Shown piece after piece: positions 22,007 to 31,296 of a stretch of 33,725 nucleotides of DNA. The first letter of the stretch is position 1, and each line of letters begins with the position of its first letter. The notes beneath the pieces are model-generated. The model saw only the letters and a list, made by a program, of their open reading frames with translations, was not told the origin of the DNA and searched no databases. The position numbers and the translations under genes are program-made. This DNA is from Acidobacteria bacterium 13_1_40CM_65_14 (lineage in GTDB: Bacteria > Acidobacteriota > Vicinamibacteria > Vicinamibacterales > CAVVIG01), in the NCBI GenBank assembly GCA_001917905.1, contig MNEX01000337.1, forward strand, positions 1-33,725, given 5' to 3'.

Positions 22007-23208
22007 CCTCGCTCGGGCTGGCGTGGCGGTCGACGAAGCGCTATCGCGTACGGGCGGTGCTCGCGGTCATCGGCGTGGCCATCATCGGCGCGCTGCTCTT
22101 CGACATGCTGCTCCTGTCGCGCGGCCTCCTCGATTCGTTCGCAGATCTGCTGAGCAGTTCGGGCTTCGACATCCGGATCGTCGGCAGCGAGGGAGTTCCG
22201 ATCGTGCGGTTCCCGATCGACGGCTCGACGCGGCTCGCCGCCGACCTTCGCGCGCTCCCGGAGGTGCGCGATGTCGTCCTGATCCGCGTTGAACGCGCCA
22301 CCGCGCAGGTCAACGGGCGGACGCCGCGCGACGTCACCCTCGTCGGCACCACACAGACCGGCGGCGGTCCATGGACGATTGTGAAGGGCACGAACCTGCC
22401 CAGCGCATCGTCGTCATCGGATCGATGTCTGATGCTCATCGCGCGCCGGCTGGCGGCCGCGCTTGGTGTGGTGCCCGGCTCAGTGGTCGACCTCAGCGTC
22501 CGGCCCGCGGGCATCGCCTCGGCGCTGCCCGCCATCGCGTGTCGCGCGGTCGGCGTCGTGAATTTCGCATTCGCGGCGACCGACGAGGACAGCGTCGCGA
22601 CGACGATGATCGCGCTGCAGGATGCGCTCGGCTTGCAGGCGGCGGACGCCGACCTCGTGCTGGTCGCATCGAGGCCCGCAGTCGGGTCCGCGGCCGCCGT
22701 TCGCGCCATCGAACGGCTTCGGCCGGACCTGCGCGTGTATTCGAACGAGGACGTGATCGCGCAGTTCAACCAGAACGGCTTCGCGTACTTTCGCCAGATC
22801 TCACTGGTGCTGTCGGCTCTGACGATGACGTTCGCGTTTCTGCTCGTTGCGACGCTGCTCACCGTGTCGGTCAACCAGCGACTCGGTGAGATTGCAGCGC
22901 TTCGCGCGCTCGGCATCCGGCGTGCGCGGATTGCGTCGATGCTGCTCTGGGAATCGGCGCTGCTGGTCGGCGGCGGTGGGCTGCTCGCGCTCCCGCTCGG
23001 CGGCCTGCTGGCGCTCGCGCTCGATCACATCCTGCGCCAGATGCCGGGTCTTCCGGAGCGGCTGCACTTCTTCGTGTTCAATTGGCGGGCGGTGACGACT
23101 CATCTTGTGGTGTTCGGAATGACGGCGGCCGCAGCCGCCGCGTATCCCGTCTGGCTCACCGCCCGGCTTCCGATCGCCGAGACGCTGCGGCGCGAGGTCG
23201 TGGGCTAG
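22003..23208 (+). CDS. FtsX-like ABC permease (AttF/AttG-like), long form
   Basis: A 401-residue permease. TM1 is residues about 14-38 (VRAVLAVIGVAIIGALLFDML), the periplasmic MacB-like domain about 40-265 (DIRIVGSEGVPI, LVGTTQTGGG, VVDLSVRPAG), then TM2-TM4 about 270-300 (FRQISLVLSALTMTFAFLLV), 318-350 and 370-390, with coupling helix QRLGEIAALRALGIRRARI. It ends in the typical ARLPIAETLRREVVG tail. The start ATG 22003 overlaps the previous stop (ATGA). It would form a heterodimer with the short permease and be powered by the ATPase that follows. In LolCDE/MacB-type systems this architecture extracts or pushes lipoproteins, peptides or lipids across the envelope without forming a classical channel. 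Confidence 0.92.
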   Translation: MTSLGLAWRSTKRYRVRAVLAVIGVAIIGALLFDMLLLSRGLLDSFADLLSSSGFDIRIVGSEGVPIVRFPIDGSTRLAADLRALPEVRDVVLIRVERATAQVNGRTPRDVTLVGTTQTGGGPWTIVKGTNLPSASSSSDRCLMLIARRLAAALGVVPGSVVDLSVRPAGIASALPAIACRAVGVVNFAFAATDEDSVATTMIALQDALGLQAADADLVLVASRPAVGSAAAVRAIERLRPDLRVYSNEDVIAQFNQNGFAYFRQISLVLSALTMTFAFLLVATLLTVSVNQRLGEIAALRALGIRRARIASMLLWESALLVGGGGLLALPLGGLLALALDHILRQMPGLPERLHFFVFNWRAVTTHLVVFGMTAAAAAAYPVWLTARLPIAETLRREVVG

Positions 23209-23876
23209 TGCCCGTGGTCGAAGCACGCCGCGTCACCCGGCTGTTTCCGATGGCGGCCGGGCCGATCGCTGCGCTGCGCGACGTCTCGCTTCGCGTCGAT
23301 GCCGGGGAGTACGTGGCCATCAGCGGACCGTCGGGGTGTGGCAAATCGACGCTGCTGCATCTGGTCGGCTGCGTCGACCAACCGACGAGTGGTGAGATCC
23401 TGTTCGAAGACCGCGACGTCGCCGTGTTGTCGGAGGCCGAGCGGAGTCGCATCCGCCTGATGCGCATCGGGTTCGTCTTCCAGCGCTTCTTTCTCCTGCC
23501 GATGCTCACCGCGCGCGAAAACATCGAGCTGCCGCAGGCCGAAGCCGGTGCGGCGGCCGCCGATCGCCGAGCCAGAACGCGCGAGCTCCTCGAGTACGTC
23601 GGCCTCGCCGATCGCGCGGATCATCTGCCGTCGCAGCTCTCCGGCGGCGAAATGCAGCGCGTCGCGATCGCACGCGCGCTCGCGAACCGTCCGGCGCTCC
23701 TCGTGGCTGATGAACCGACCGGCGAGCTGGACGAGCAGACCGGTGAGCAGGTCGCCGATGTGTTCGATCGCGTTCATGCGGACGGCACGGCCATCCTCGT
23801 CGTCACGCACAATCCCGCGCTTGCGGCGCGCGCCTCGCGCCGCGTGACGATGAAGAGCGGGAGCCTGGTGTCATGA
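23208..23876 (+). CDS. ABC transporter ATP-binding protein (LolD/MacB type, AttE-like)
   Basis: A 222-residue cytoplasmic ATPase subunit: Walker A GPSGCGKST (about 38-46), Q-loop FVFQRFFLLP (about 90), signature LSGGEMQR (about 145), Walker B LLVADEPTGELDE (about 165), H-loop VVTHN. LSGGEMQRVAIARAL and EPTGELDE are typical of the LolD/MacB/FtsE subfamily that partners FtsX-type permeases. The start GTG 23208 shares its first base with the TAG stop of the permease (TAGTG), so the genes are coupled; a start at ATG 23250 would lose the first strand. Confidence 0.93.
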   Translation: MPVVEARRVTRLFPMAAGPIAALRDVSLRVDAGEYVAISGPSGCGKSTLLHLVGCVDQPTSGEILFEDRDVAVLSEAERSRIRLMRIGFVFQRFFLLPMLTARENIELPQAEAGAAAADRRARTRELLEYVGLADRADHLPSQLSGGEMQRVAIARALANRPALLVADEPTGELDEQTGEQVADVFDRVHADGTAILVVTHNPALAARASRRVTMKSGSLVS

Positions 23877-24220
23877 GGCAACCGATCCGTTTTCTCGCGC
23901 ACGCGGTCACGCTGCGATCACGATCGCAAACGCAACCACGAAGGCACGAAAACACGAAGACGCGAAATCGGGTCGGTCGGCGAAACGCGACAGAAACGCC
24001 GATCGGTTCGACGGCGTCGGCCTGCAACGCAGGCCGACAAGACGGTCGAATCGGCCACGAACGCGAGTCGCGCCCGATGGTGTGGCGATTCGCGCTCGTG
24101 GCCGATTCGACCGCTCGTGCGCCGCGTTGCGGCGCGCCGTCGAACCGAGGCGCTCCGTTTCTCCGTTCCTCCGTGTGTGTTTTTGAAAGGCGTTTCGCAT
24201 TGCGGATACGCGTCAGATGA
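23873..24220 (+). other. Open frame bridging two ATGA junctions, filled by a repeat
   Basis: A 115-codon frame begins at ATG 23873, overlapping the ATPase stop (ATGA), and ends at TGA 24218-24220, overlapping the ATG of the AttH-like gene (ATGA). Only the first 14 residues (MRQPIRFLAHAVTL) look protein-like; the rest is translated palindromic repeat (HENTKTRNRVG...). A likely reading is that ATG 23873 was the original start of the AttH-like gene, whose next residues would be the RLAVRSLATRPLRSAV now found after 24217, and that the repeat element split the 5' end. Alternatively it is a coupling leader peptide. Not believed to be a functional protein. Confidence 0.35.
23921..24206. repeat. ~290-bp compound palindrome with a cloverleaf core
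   Basis: Outer arms are tandem 8-mers: CCACGAAG, GCACGAAA, ACACGAAG, ACGCGAAA (23936-23967) on the left and CCGTTTCT, CCGTTCCT, CCGTGTGT (24155-24178) on the right. Inside, stem P1 pairs 24003-24016 with 24135-24148 (14 bp, extended by CGCC/GGCG across a 2-base bulge). P1 encloses three hairpins: P2, TCGGCCTGC/GCAGGCCGA (24017-24037, loop AAC); P3, 17 perfect pairs (24044-24060 with 24096-24112) plus about 10 more inward with one G-T; and P4, CGCCGC/GCGGCG (24120-24134). The linkers around P3 are 6 bases each. This fills the gap between the ATPase and AttH-like genes. Confidence 0.9.
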
Positions 24221-25632
24221 TCCTGCGCCTCGCTGTGCGATCGCTCGCGACGCGGCCGCTGCGGAGCGCGGTGCTGGCGGCGGGCTTCGGTCTCGGCATC
24301 GCCGTCATGGCCGAGCTCCTGGGCGTCGGCGAAGTGATTCTCGAGCAAGCGCGGTCGCCGGCGCTCGCCGGGGGCGGCGATCTCGTCGTCGCCGGCGCGT
24401 CCGGACCGCTCGACAGCGCGCGCTTTCTGCTGGCGAGCGTCATCGGCTCCGACACGTTCCGGCATCGCACGGCAGCCGCATCGCCGTCGCGCAAGGCGAC
24501 GTTGTACCTCATCGTCAAGCGTGGCGAGGCGATTCCCGTCTCGGTTCGCGGCGGCATTCCGAGTCTTCAGAAGGCCGTGGGCGAACCCGAGGTGGACGGG
24601 CAATCGAATTGGCGCGACGAACCCGCCGACGCGAGCTGGACGCAGCCGCCGCCCGGCGACATTCTTCGCGCGATGGATCGATTTCATCCGGTCCCGCGCG
24701 ATGCGGCGCAAACGGCGTGGGCCGAATGGCTGTACTTCAACGGACGGACGGCTGACGGCCGGATCCGGTTTTACCTGACCTTCCTCGTTGGCGGCGCTAT
24801 CGAGAATGGAAAGCGGCCGGCGGTGGTCCGGCTGCAACTCGATCGCGCCGGTCGATCGACGAACTACTCGACGCTCGCCGCGATCGACGAGCGTGCGCTG
24901 CTCGACAGCGCGCCGGATCTCGACATCGCCGGCAACCGCGTGCGCGTCGACGGATCGCAGTATCGTCTCGCGCTGGCATTGGCGCGCGAGGGAGGCGGCC
25001 GTCAGGCGCGTGACGTCGTTGGAGAGATCACCCTCGATGCCGTGCCGGGTCGTTCGCTGCCACCCGTCACGATTCACGGCGCCCGCGGTTGGGTGACGGG
25101 CTACGTCGTACCGGTGCTGTCCGGGACCATTCACGGCACGCTGACCGTTGAGGGTGAGCCGCTGTCGCTCGACGGAGCCGCCGGCTATCACGATCACAAC
25201 TGGGGGTTCTGGAACGGTGTGCACTGGCAGTGGGGCCAGGTCGCCAACGGCGATCTCTCAATCGTGTACGGCCGCGTCTTTCCGCCGGCGACCGTCGCGG
25301 ATCCCGATCGCGTTCCCGGTTTCCTCGGGGTGCTTGGCCCGGACGGCCCGATTGCTTTTTCGACCAACGTCGCGATCGTCGAAGGCGGCCATGCTGGCAC
25401 GCCGCGCGAAATCACCGTTCACGCCCGCGGCGACACGATCGACGTCACGCTGACCTTCACGGTGGCCGAACTGGTCCGGACGCCCATGTCGCTGACGCAA
25501 GTCGCGACGGGCGCGGCGCCCATGGATTTCCTCCAGCTCGGAGGCACGTATCGCGTCGCCGGTCGCGCCGCCGATCGCGAGATCGCCTTCACCGCGCGCG
25601 GATCCGCCGAGACGTTCCGGCCGACTCCTTAG
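24217..25632 (+). CDS. Membrane-anchored AttH/CrtC-like lipocalin-domain protein
   Basis: A 471-residue protein. Residues 10-40 (LATRPLRSAVLAAGFGLGIAVM) are a TM segment that looks like the N-terminus of an FtsX permease, followed by a short linker. Residues about 145-465 form the double-lipocalin-like fold of the AttH/carotenoid 1,2-hydratase (CrtC, PF07143-type) superfamily, with WAEWLYFNGR (168-177) and the hallmark GYHDHNWGFWNGVHWQWGQV (323-342). In AttEFGH-type operons the AttH protein acts at the cell surface or periplasm with the ABC transporter; in CrtC the fold hydrates carotenoid end groups. The His/Asp cluster YHDHNWG is intact, so enzymatic function is possible. The permease-like TM fused to the AttH domain is unusual. 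The start overlaps the stop of the bridging frame (ATGA). Confidence 0.88.
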   Translation: MILRLAVRSLATRPLRSAVLAAGFGLGIAVMAELLGVGEVILEQARSPALAGGGDLVVAGASGPLDSARFLLASVIGSDTFRHRTAAASPSRKATLYLIVKRGEAIPVSVRGGIPSLQKAVGEPEVDGQSNWRDEPADASWTQPPPGDILRAMDRFHPVPRDAAQTAWAEWLYFNGRTADGRIRFYLTFLVGGAIENGKRPAVVRLQLDRAGRSTNYSTLAAIDERALLDSAPDLDIAGNRVRVDGSQYRLALALAREGGGRQARDVVGEITLDAVPGRSLPPVTIHGARGWVTGYVVPVLSGTIHGTLTVEGEPLSLDGAAGYHDHNWGFWNGVHWQWGQVANGDLSIVYGRVFPPATVADPDRVPGFLGVLGPDGPIAFSTNVAIVEGGHAGTPREITVHARGDTIDVTLTFTVAELVRTPMSLTQVATGAAPMDFLQLGGTYRVAGRAADREIAFTARGSAETFRPTP

Positions 25633-25696
25633 CCGTCGAGAGCAGGCTCACGAGCGCCGGGCCGATCACGCCGATGACATCCGATCGCTCCTGAAC

Positions 25697-25702
25697 CATA
25701 AT
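25697..25702 (+). promoter_or_regulatory. Putative -10 (outer-membrane barrel protein)
   Basis: CATAAT, 11 bases before ATG 25714, giving a leader of only a few bases. No Shine-Dalgarno sequence. Confidence 0.4.
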
Positions 25703-25713
25703 CGAGCGGCCAC

Positions 25714-26808
25714 ATGCCTTCTCGCGACAAACTCCTCATACACAACGCGCTGCGGCTTCCGGCGCTGGCGCTGGCGCTGGCCGCGACCGTGGGCGTGCGC
25801 GTCGCCGCGGGACAAACCGTGATCGTGCGGAGCGCACCAGCGGGAGCGACCATTGAGCTCACGCTTGACAGCGGCCGCGTGATATCGGCCACCGCAGACA
25901 GCTACGGCGACGCGACGCTGGCCGCGCCTGCCCAGACGGCCGAGAGCGAAGCCCAGATGTTCGTCGACTCGTGCGGCACGCTCGTCAGAGTGCTGCTGGT
26001 CCGCCTGCGCCCGGCTCCGCCGCAGCCGGGCTGCATCCGGACCGAAATCGGGAGCGTGTTCATCATGCGGCCGGTCACCACGTTCGTAGTGGACCTCGAC
26101 GGCCCCTCCGCGTCCGCGCATGTCACGCAGGGACCGGCGCCTCGCGAGTGGGTAGAGCGGGGCGCCGGCCCGGCGAGGCCCGCGAGAATTCATTGGGGAA
26201 AACCCCAGAAGGGCCTGGCCCTCTCCGCAGGTGCCGGATTCTCGACGTTCAGTCGGGCCGTGGATGTCGCCTGCGGCAACGTCTCCACGTGTCAGAGCAG
26301 CAATTTCGGCGGCGCGATCGCGCTCGGCGTGGAGTACTGGATCATGCGCTTCCTCGCCGCACAGGTGGGCTACGTGCAGCCCGCCGACGTCACCGTGAGC
26401 GGCAGCGGCGCCAACTTCAGGTTCGACAGCCGTTTGCAAACGCGCATGCTCACGGTCGGCGCCAAAGTCGGCGGCGGCGTCGGCCCGGTGAGATTGTACG
26501 GACTCGGCGGCCTGAATCGTCACGAGGCGACGACCACGACGACTGAAACCGTAGACGACGCGACGGTGGTGGTTGGCGGCGTCACACAAACGATCAAAGG
26601 CGGAACGCAGTCGTTCGGACAAAAGTCAGCGGGCTGGAACTGGCTGCTTGGCGGCGGCGTCGAAGCGTGGTTCTTTCGTTGGGTGGCGTTGTACGGCGAA
26701 GTGAGCGTCGCCAAAATGAAAAGCGCACCGACCGGTGGTGGTGAGGGCGGAATCGACGACCGGGCTCTCGTGGCCATCGCCGGCGCCCGCGTCCGTCTCG
26801 GACGCTGA
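25714..26808 (+). CDS. Outer-membrane beta-barrel protein with N-terminal secreted domain
   Basis: A 364-residue exported protein. Residues about 12-33 are a signal peptide (RLPALALALAATVGVRVAAG), 34-120 a beta-rich domain with two cysteines (VDSCGTLV, QPGCIRT) of PEGA/CNA-B-like appearance (VIVRSAPAGATIELTLDSGR), 120-165 a proline-rich linker, and 170-364 an eight-stranded OmpA/OmpW-like barrel with alternating strands (LALSAGAGFSTF, NFGGAIALGVEYWIMRFLAA, LQTRMLTVGAKVGGGV, WLLGGGVEAWFFRWVALYGE), ending ALVAIAGARVRLGR. A second cysteine pair (ACGNVSTCQ) lies in a loop. Function unknown; possibly a surface adhesin or porin-like protein. It is monocistronic, with a palindromic repeat between it and the convergent FKBP gene. 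Confidence 0.85.
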   Translation: MPSRDKLLIHNALRLPALALALAATVGVRVAAGQTVIVRSAPAGATIELTLDSGRVISATADSYGDATLAAPAQTAESEAQMFVDSCGTLVRVLLVRLRPAPPQPGCIRTEIGSVFIMRPVTTFVVDLDGPSASAHVTQGPAPREWVERGAGPARPARIHWGKPQKGLALSAGAGFSTFSRAVDVACGNVSTCQSSNFGGAIALGVEYWIMRFLAAQVGYVQPADVTVSGSGANFRFDSRLQTRMLTVGAKVGGGVGPVRLYGLGGLNRHEATTTTTETVDDATVVVGGVTQTIKGGTQSFGQKSAGWNWLLGGGVEAWFFRWVALYGEVSVAKMKSAPTGGGEGGIDDRALVAIAGARVRLGR

Positions 26809-26833
26809 TCGGCACGCTCGGCTAAAGCGCTTG

Positions 26834-26940
26834 TGAAAGAATCACGTTGAACGCAAAGATCGCAAAGCGCGCAACGCATCTTTTTCGAAAAGATTCTTCT
26901 TTGCGGTCTTCGCGGCCTTTGCGTTCACGTGATTTCTTCA
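26834..26940. repeat. 9-bp-unit palindromic repeat (CGCAAAGAT/TTTGCGGTC) between convergent genes
   Basis: Outer arms 26834-26858 and 26917-26940 pair over about 24 bp with only a one-base slip (TGAAAGAATCACGTTGAACG against its complement). Inside are 9-mers CGCAAAGAT, CGCAAAGCG, CGCAACGCA (26852-26878) and TTTGCGGTC, TTCGCGGCC, TTTGCGTTC (26900-26926). The apex is TCTTTT/AAAAGA. It could serve as a bidirectional terminator. A CTAAAG...CTACG motif follows at 26946-26964. Confidence 0.88.
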
Positions 26941-26987
26941 CATCCTCTAAAGCCTTCGCGCTACGTCTGTGGAAGCCGGCGTCGAGG

Positions 26988-27428
26988 TTACTGAATGCTC
27001 AACAATTCGACCTCGAACACCAGCGTCGAGTTGGGAGGGATGAGGCCGGTGCGCATGTCGCCGTACGCCAGCGACGGCGGGATGACGAGCCGCCGCCGGC
27101 CACCGGCTCTCATGCCGGGGATCCCCTGGTCCCAGCCTTTGATCACCTGTCCGCGGCCAAGCGTGAACGAAAAGGCGGTCTTGCCAATCGACGAGTCGAA
27201 CTGCAGCCCCTTCTGATCGGACTTGGACGCGTCGTACAGCCAACCGGTGTAGTTCATTGTCAGCGTCGCGCCGGTGAGCGCGTCCGCGCCGGTCCCCACC
27301 AGCAAGTCGGTCTGACTGAACGGAGCGCTGGTCGTGGGCGACGCCGGTGCATCCGTGCATCCGGAGGTGAGAGTGGTCATCGCGACCACCACGATCACGG
27401 AGGGCACGGTCAGACGAAGCGGTCCCAT
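26988..27428 (-). CDS. FKBP-type peptidyl-prolyl isomerase lipoprotein
   Basis: A 146-residue periplasmic lipoprotein: signal peptide with lipobox LTSGC (Cys24), a short Ser/Thr/Pro linker, then one FKBP domain (about 42-146) with the expected core [10 protein letters not shown]-type strand ([10 protein letters not shown]), [26 protein letters not shown] and [19 protein letters not shown]. Active-site positions Y (NYTGW), F-D (FDSS), V-I (QVIKGW) and Y (AYGD) are present, so isomerase activity is expected. It would assist folding of secreted proteins, together with the SurA-like/DsbA lipoprotein at 15504. The ATG 27428 lies 7 bases after a CATAAT box with no Shine-Dalgarno sequence, suggesting a leaderless transcript. 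It precedes nothing on its strand within the convergent gap. Confidence 0.95.
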   Translation of the reverse strand: MGPLRLTVPSVIVVVAMTTLTSGCTDAPASPTTSAPFSQTDLLVGTGADALTGATLTMNYTGWLYDASKSDQKGLQFDSSIGKTAFSFTLGRGQVIKGWDQGIPGMRAGGRRRLVIPPSLAYGDMRTGLIPPNSTLVFEVELLSIQ

Positions 27429-27435
27429 GCGTCCG

Positions 27436-27441
27436 ATTATG
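27436..27441 (-). promoter_or_regulatory. Putative -10 of a leaderless promoter (FKBP)
   Basis: CATAAT on the minus strand, 7 bases before ATG 27428, in the 26-base gap after the typA stop. Confidence 0.5.
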
Positions 27442-27454
27442 TCATGCGCGAGAG

Positions 27455-29341
<1,887 letters not shown>

Positions 29342-29346
29342 CCCTC

Positions 29347-29352
29347 AGTATA
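29347..29352 (-). promoter_or_regulatory. Putative -10 of a leaderless promoter (typA)
   Basis: TATACT on the minus strand, 5 bases (GAGGG) before ATG 29341. GAGGG could alternatively be read as a Shine-Dalgarno sequence, but it touches the start codon, which is too close. Confidence 0.55.
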
Positions 29353-29400
29353 CGTCTCGGACGCGACGCACGCTGAGCGGGCCGATCAGGATGCCACGAC

Positions 29401-29583
29401 ATTCAACGCAGAACACGCGGAGCACGCAGAGCCAATCGTCGTCGCGCTTTGGCCGACAGCCGCATCGAGCCACGAAAGCACGAACCCACGAACGCACGAA
29501 AAAGACTTCTTCGGGTGTCGTGTTTTCGTGTGTTCGTGGCTATTCAACGCGGTCTGTCTGCGGTTTCTGCGGGTTCTGCGTCG
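29401..29583. repeat. Nested palindrome: 9-mer arms outside, 8-mer arms inside
   Basis: Outer 9-mer arms: GCAGAACAC, GCGGAGCAC, GCAGAGCC (from 29409) and CTGCGGTTT, CTGCGGGTT, CTGCG (to 29580), with CGCAGAAC/GTTCTGCG (29407-29414 and 29573-29580) pairing perfectly. Inner 8-mer arms: CCACGAAA, GCACGAAC, CCACGAAC, GCACGAAA (29470-29501) and their complements, with AGCCACGAA/TTCGTGGCT (29468-29476 and 29533-29541) perfect. A direct repeat ATTCAACGC occurs at 29401-29409 and 29542-29550. Confidence 0.88.
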
Positions 29584-29590
29584 ATCGTCG

Positions 29591-31129
29591 TCAACGTAAA
29601 CGGGTGAGGAGCTCGCGGGCCCGTTCCCCGAACTGCTCGTCGTCGGCGACCTTTTCCGCGTACTGCCGCGCTTCGGCTTTGCGCGCGAGCTGGTAGTAGG
29701 CGACGGCGACGTTGAACCACGACGTCGCCATCTTGCGGCGGCCGTCCGCAATCTGCTGTTCGCGCCGCGCGACCTGGCGCTGCACGCGGGTCGCCGGCTG
29801 GTTCGACGCGCGGAGCCTCGCGATCTCCGCGTGGTAGTCGCGCTCCCAGTTCTCGAGACACTGGCCCGTCTCGACCAGCACCTCTGCGGTCCGAGCCCAG
29901 ACCGCCTGCTCCGCGAGCACGACGCCGAGATAGAAGCCGGTCTCGCAGTCGCCGGGATTGCGCTGTCGCGATTCCTCGAACTTCGTGCGCGCGACGTCGA
30001 TCTGCTTTCGGCGATAGGCGATGAGGCCGGCGAGCTTCGGCACCTCGGCGTTGATCAGGAGCTTGCTCGCCAGCTGGACGTCGGCCCACGCCTCGTCGTT
30101 GCGTGCGAGCTGCATTTCGTTGAACGCGCGCCAGTAGCGCGCGTCGCCGACGTACCAGCGCTCGAGCGCCAGCAGCTGCTCGATGGTCGCGAGCGAGTCC
30201 GCGTAGCGTCCCGCGTATGTCAACGCCTTGATCTTCCCGACGAGCGCGTCGGGATGCGCCGCCACGACCGCCAGCGTCCGATCGAAAAACGTGACCGCTT
30301 GCTCGAATTCCTCCAGCGTGACGTAGGCGTTCCCGATCGACGTGGTCACTGCCGGCCAGCGCGGCCGCCACGTGTACGCTTTCTCCAGGCGCTCGACCGT
30401 CTCGTCGAGCCGTCCGCGGAGCGTCGCGTTGAGTCCCAGAAAATAATTCAGCTCGACGAACCGGCCGTCGCCCTGCAGCAGCGCCTCCAGCGCAGCGCCA
30501 TTGAACGCGCCGCACGTCGCCGCCTTGAACTTGATGAGCGCGGTGGCGCGCCACACGGGCAGCTGGTTCAACCACTCCTCGACGTTCTGACGCACCGCCG
30601 GCACGTACGCGCAGTTGAACGCGAGCCACAGGTAGGCCGTCAGCGGATCCTCGTCGGCGTGCGCGCGGAGGCGCTCGGTCCAGACGTCGCGGTTGCGATT
30701 CGCCGTCTGCATGCGCGCGAGCTCGACGTCGTCGCCGATCTGACGGGCGGCGTTGCGTGTCAGCAGCGTGTCGGCAATTTCGAGCAGCGGGACGAGCATC
30801 TGCTGGTAGAGCGTGTCGTTGGTGGCCACGAGCTCGTGCGCGCGCTGGAGGTAGCCGCTGTCCTCGGTGCCCAGCTCGCGCTCGCGAGCCGCCAGCAGCG
30901 CGGCGCTCCGCACCGCACCCGCGGTCGCCGCCTCGGTCGCGGACGGATACACGCGCAGCGTGGTGTATTCCCGATACGCCGCAACCAGGCAGTCGTAGCA
31001 GCCCGCCCGCACCAGCGCATCCGCCGTCGTCAACCGTTCGGGGATGTGCGGATCGGGCGCGGCCGGTTTCTTCGGCGACGAGCAGGCCGGCATCGCGGCC
31101 GCGACGATGATCGCAAGAAGGCGGCGCAT
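29591..31129 (-). CDS. TPR-repeat lipoprotein-like secreted protein
   Basis: About 512 residues. The N-terminus MRRLLAIIVAAAMPACSS is a signal peptide ending in a lipobox-like sequence (MPAC, not ideal), so lipid attachment is possible. The rest is almost entirely helical with tetratricopeptide-like repeats: ALVRAGCYDCLVAAYREY, LDETVERLEKAYTWRPRWPAV, FEQAVTFFDRTLAVVAAHPDAL, YADSLATIEQLLAL, ARTKFEESRQRNPGDCETGFYLG and FNVAVAYYQLARKAEARQYAEK. Several cysteines (CYDC, ACSS) are noted. TPR proteins act as scaffolds for protein complexes; the partner is unknown. Start: ATG 31129 is preferred over ATG 31159, which would put 10 polar residues before the signal peptide. Confidence 0.85.
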   Translation of the reverse strand: MRRLLAIIVAAAMPACSSPKKPAAPDPHIPERLTTADALVRAGCYDCLVAAYREYTTLRVYPSATEAATAGAVRSAALLAARERELGTEDSGYLQRAHELVATNDTLYQQMLVPLLEIADTLLTRNAARQIGDDVELARMQTANRNRDVWTERLRAHADEDPLTAYLWLAFNCAYVPAVRQNVEEWLNQLPVWRATALIKFKAATCGAFNGAALEALLQGDGRFVELNYFLGLNATLRGRLDETVERLEKAYTWRPRWPAVTTSIGNAYVTLEEFEQAVTFFDRTLAVVAAHPDALVGKIKALTYAGRYADSLATIEQLLALERWYVGDARYWRAFNEMQLARNDEAWADVQLASKLLINAEVPKLAGLIAYRRKQIDVARTKFEESRQRNPGDCETGFYLGVVLAEQAVWARTAEVLVETGQCLENWERDYHAEIARLRASNQPATRVQRQVARREQQIADGRRKMATSWFNVAVAYYQLARKAEARQYAEKVADDEQFGERARELLTRLR

Positions 31130-31163
31130 CGGCCGTTTAGACACCGAAACTGGGTACATGGTC

Positions 31164-31276
31164 TCGCTCGGCTAAGGCCTTCGCGCTACGAGCGAAATGC
31201 GACCACGAAACCACGAAACCACGAAACCACGAAACCACGAAAAAGAATAGGTCTTCTTCGTGCCTTCGGATCTTCG
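31164..31276. repeat. CTAAGG...CTACG hairpin followed by an octamer palindrome
   Basis: TCGCTCG (31164-31170) and CGAGCGA (31189-31195) frame GGCTAAGGCCTTCGCGCTA, a member of the CTAAAG...CTACG family. Then five perfect CCACGAAA octamers (31203-31242) face right-arm octamers CTTCTTCG, TGCCTTCG, GATCTTCG, TGGTTGCG (31253-31284), which pair loosely with the left arm. Confidence 0.85.
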
Positions 31277-31296
31277 TGGTTGCGTTTCTGCTGAGG

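Noticed and set aside
24003-24148. tRNA or tmRNA gene suggested by the cloverleaf
   Set aside because: Stems of 14 and 27 bp, no TTCGA-type T-loop, no anticodon arm of 5 bp with a 7-base loop, and no CCA-side discriminator. The shape only superficially recalls tRNA.
29397-29590. Insertion sequence or MITE with defined ends
   Set aside because: No transposase and no clear terminal inverted repeats beyond the degenerate arms. The 9-bp duplication is kept only as a low-interest observation.
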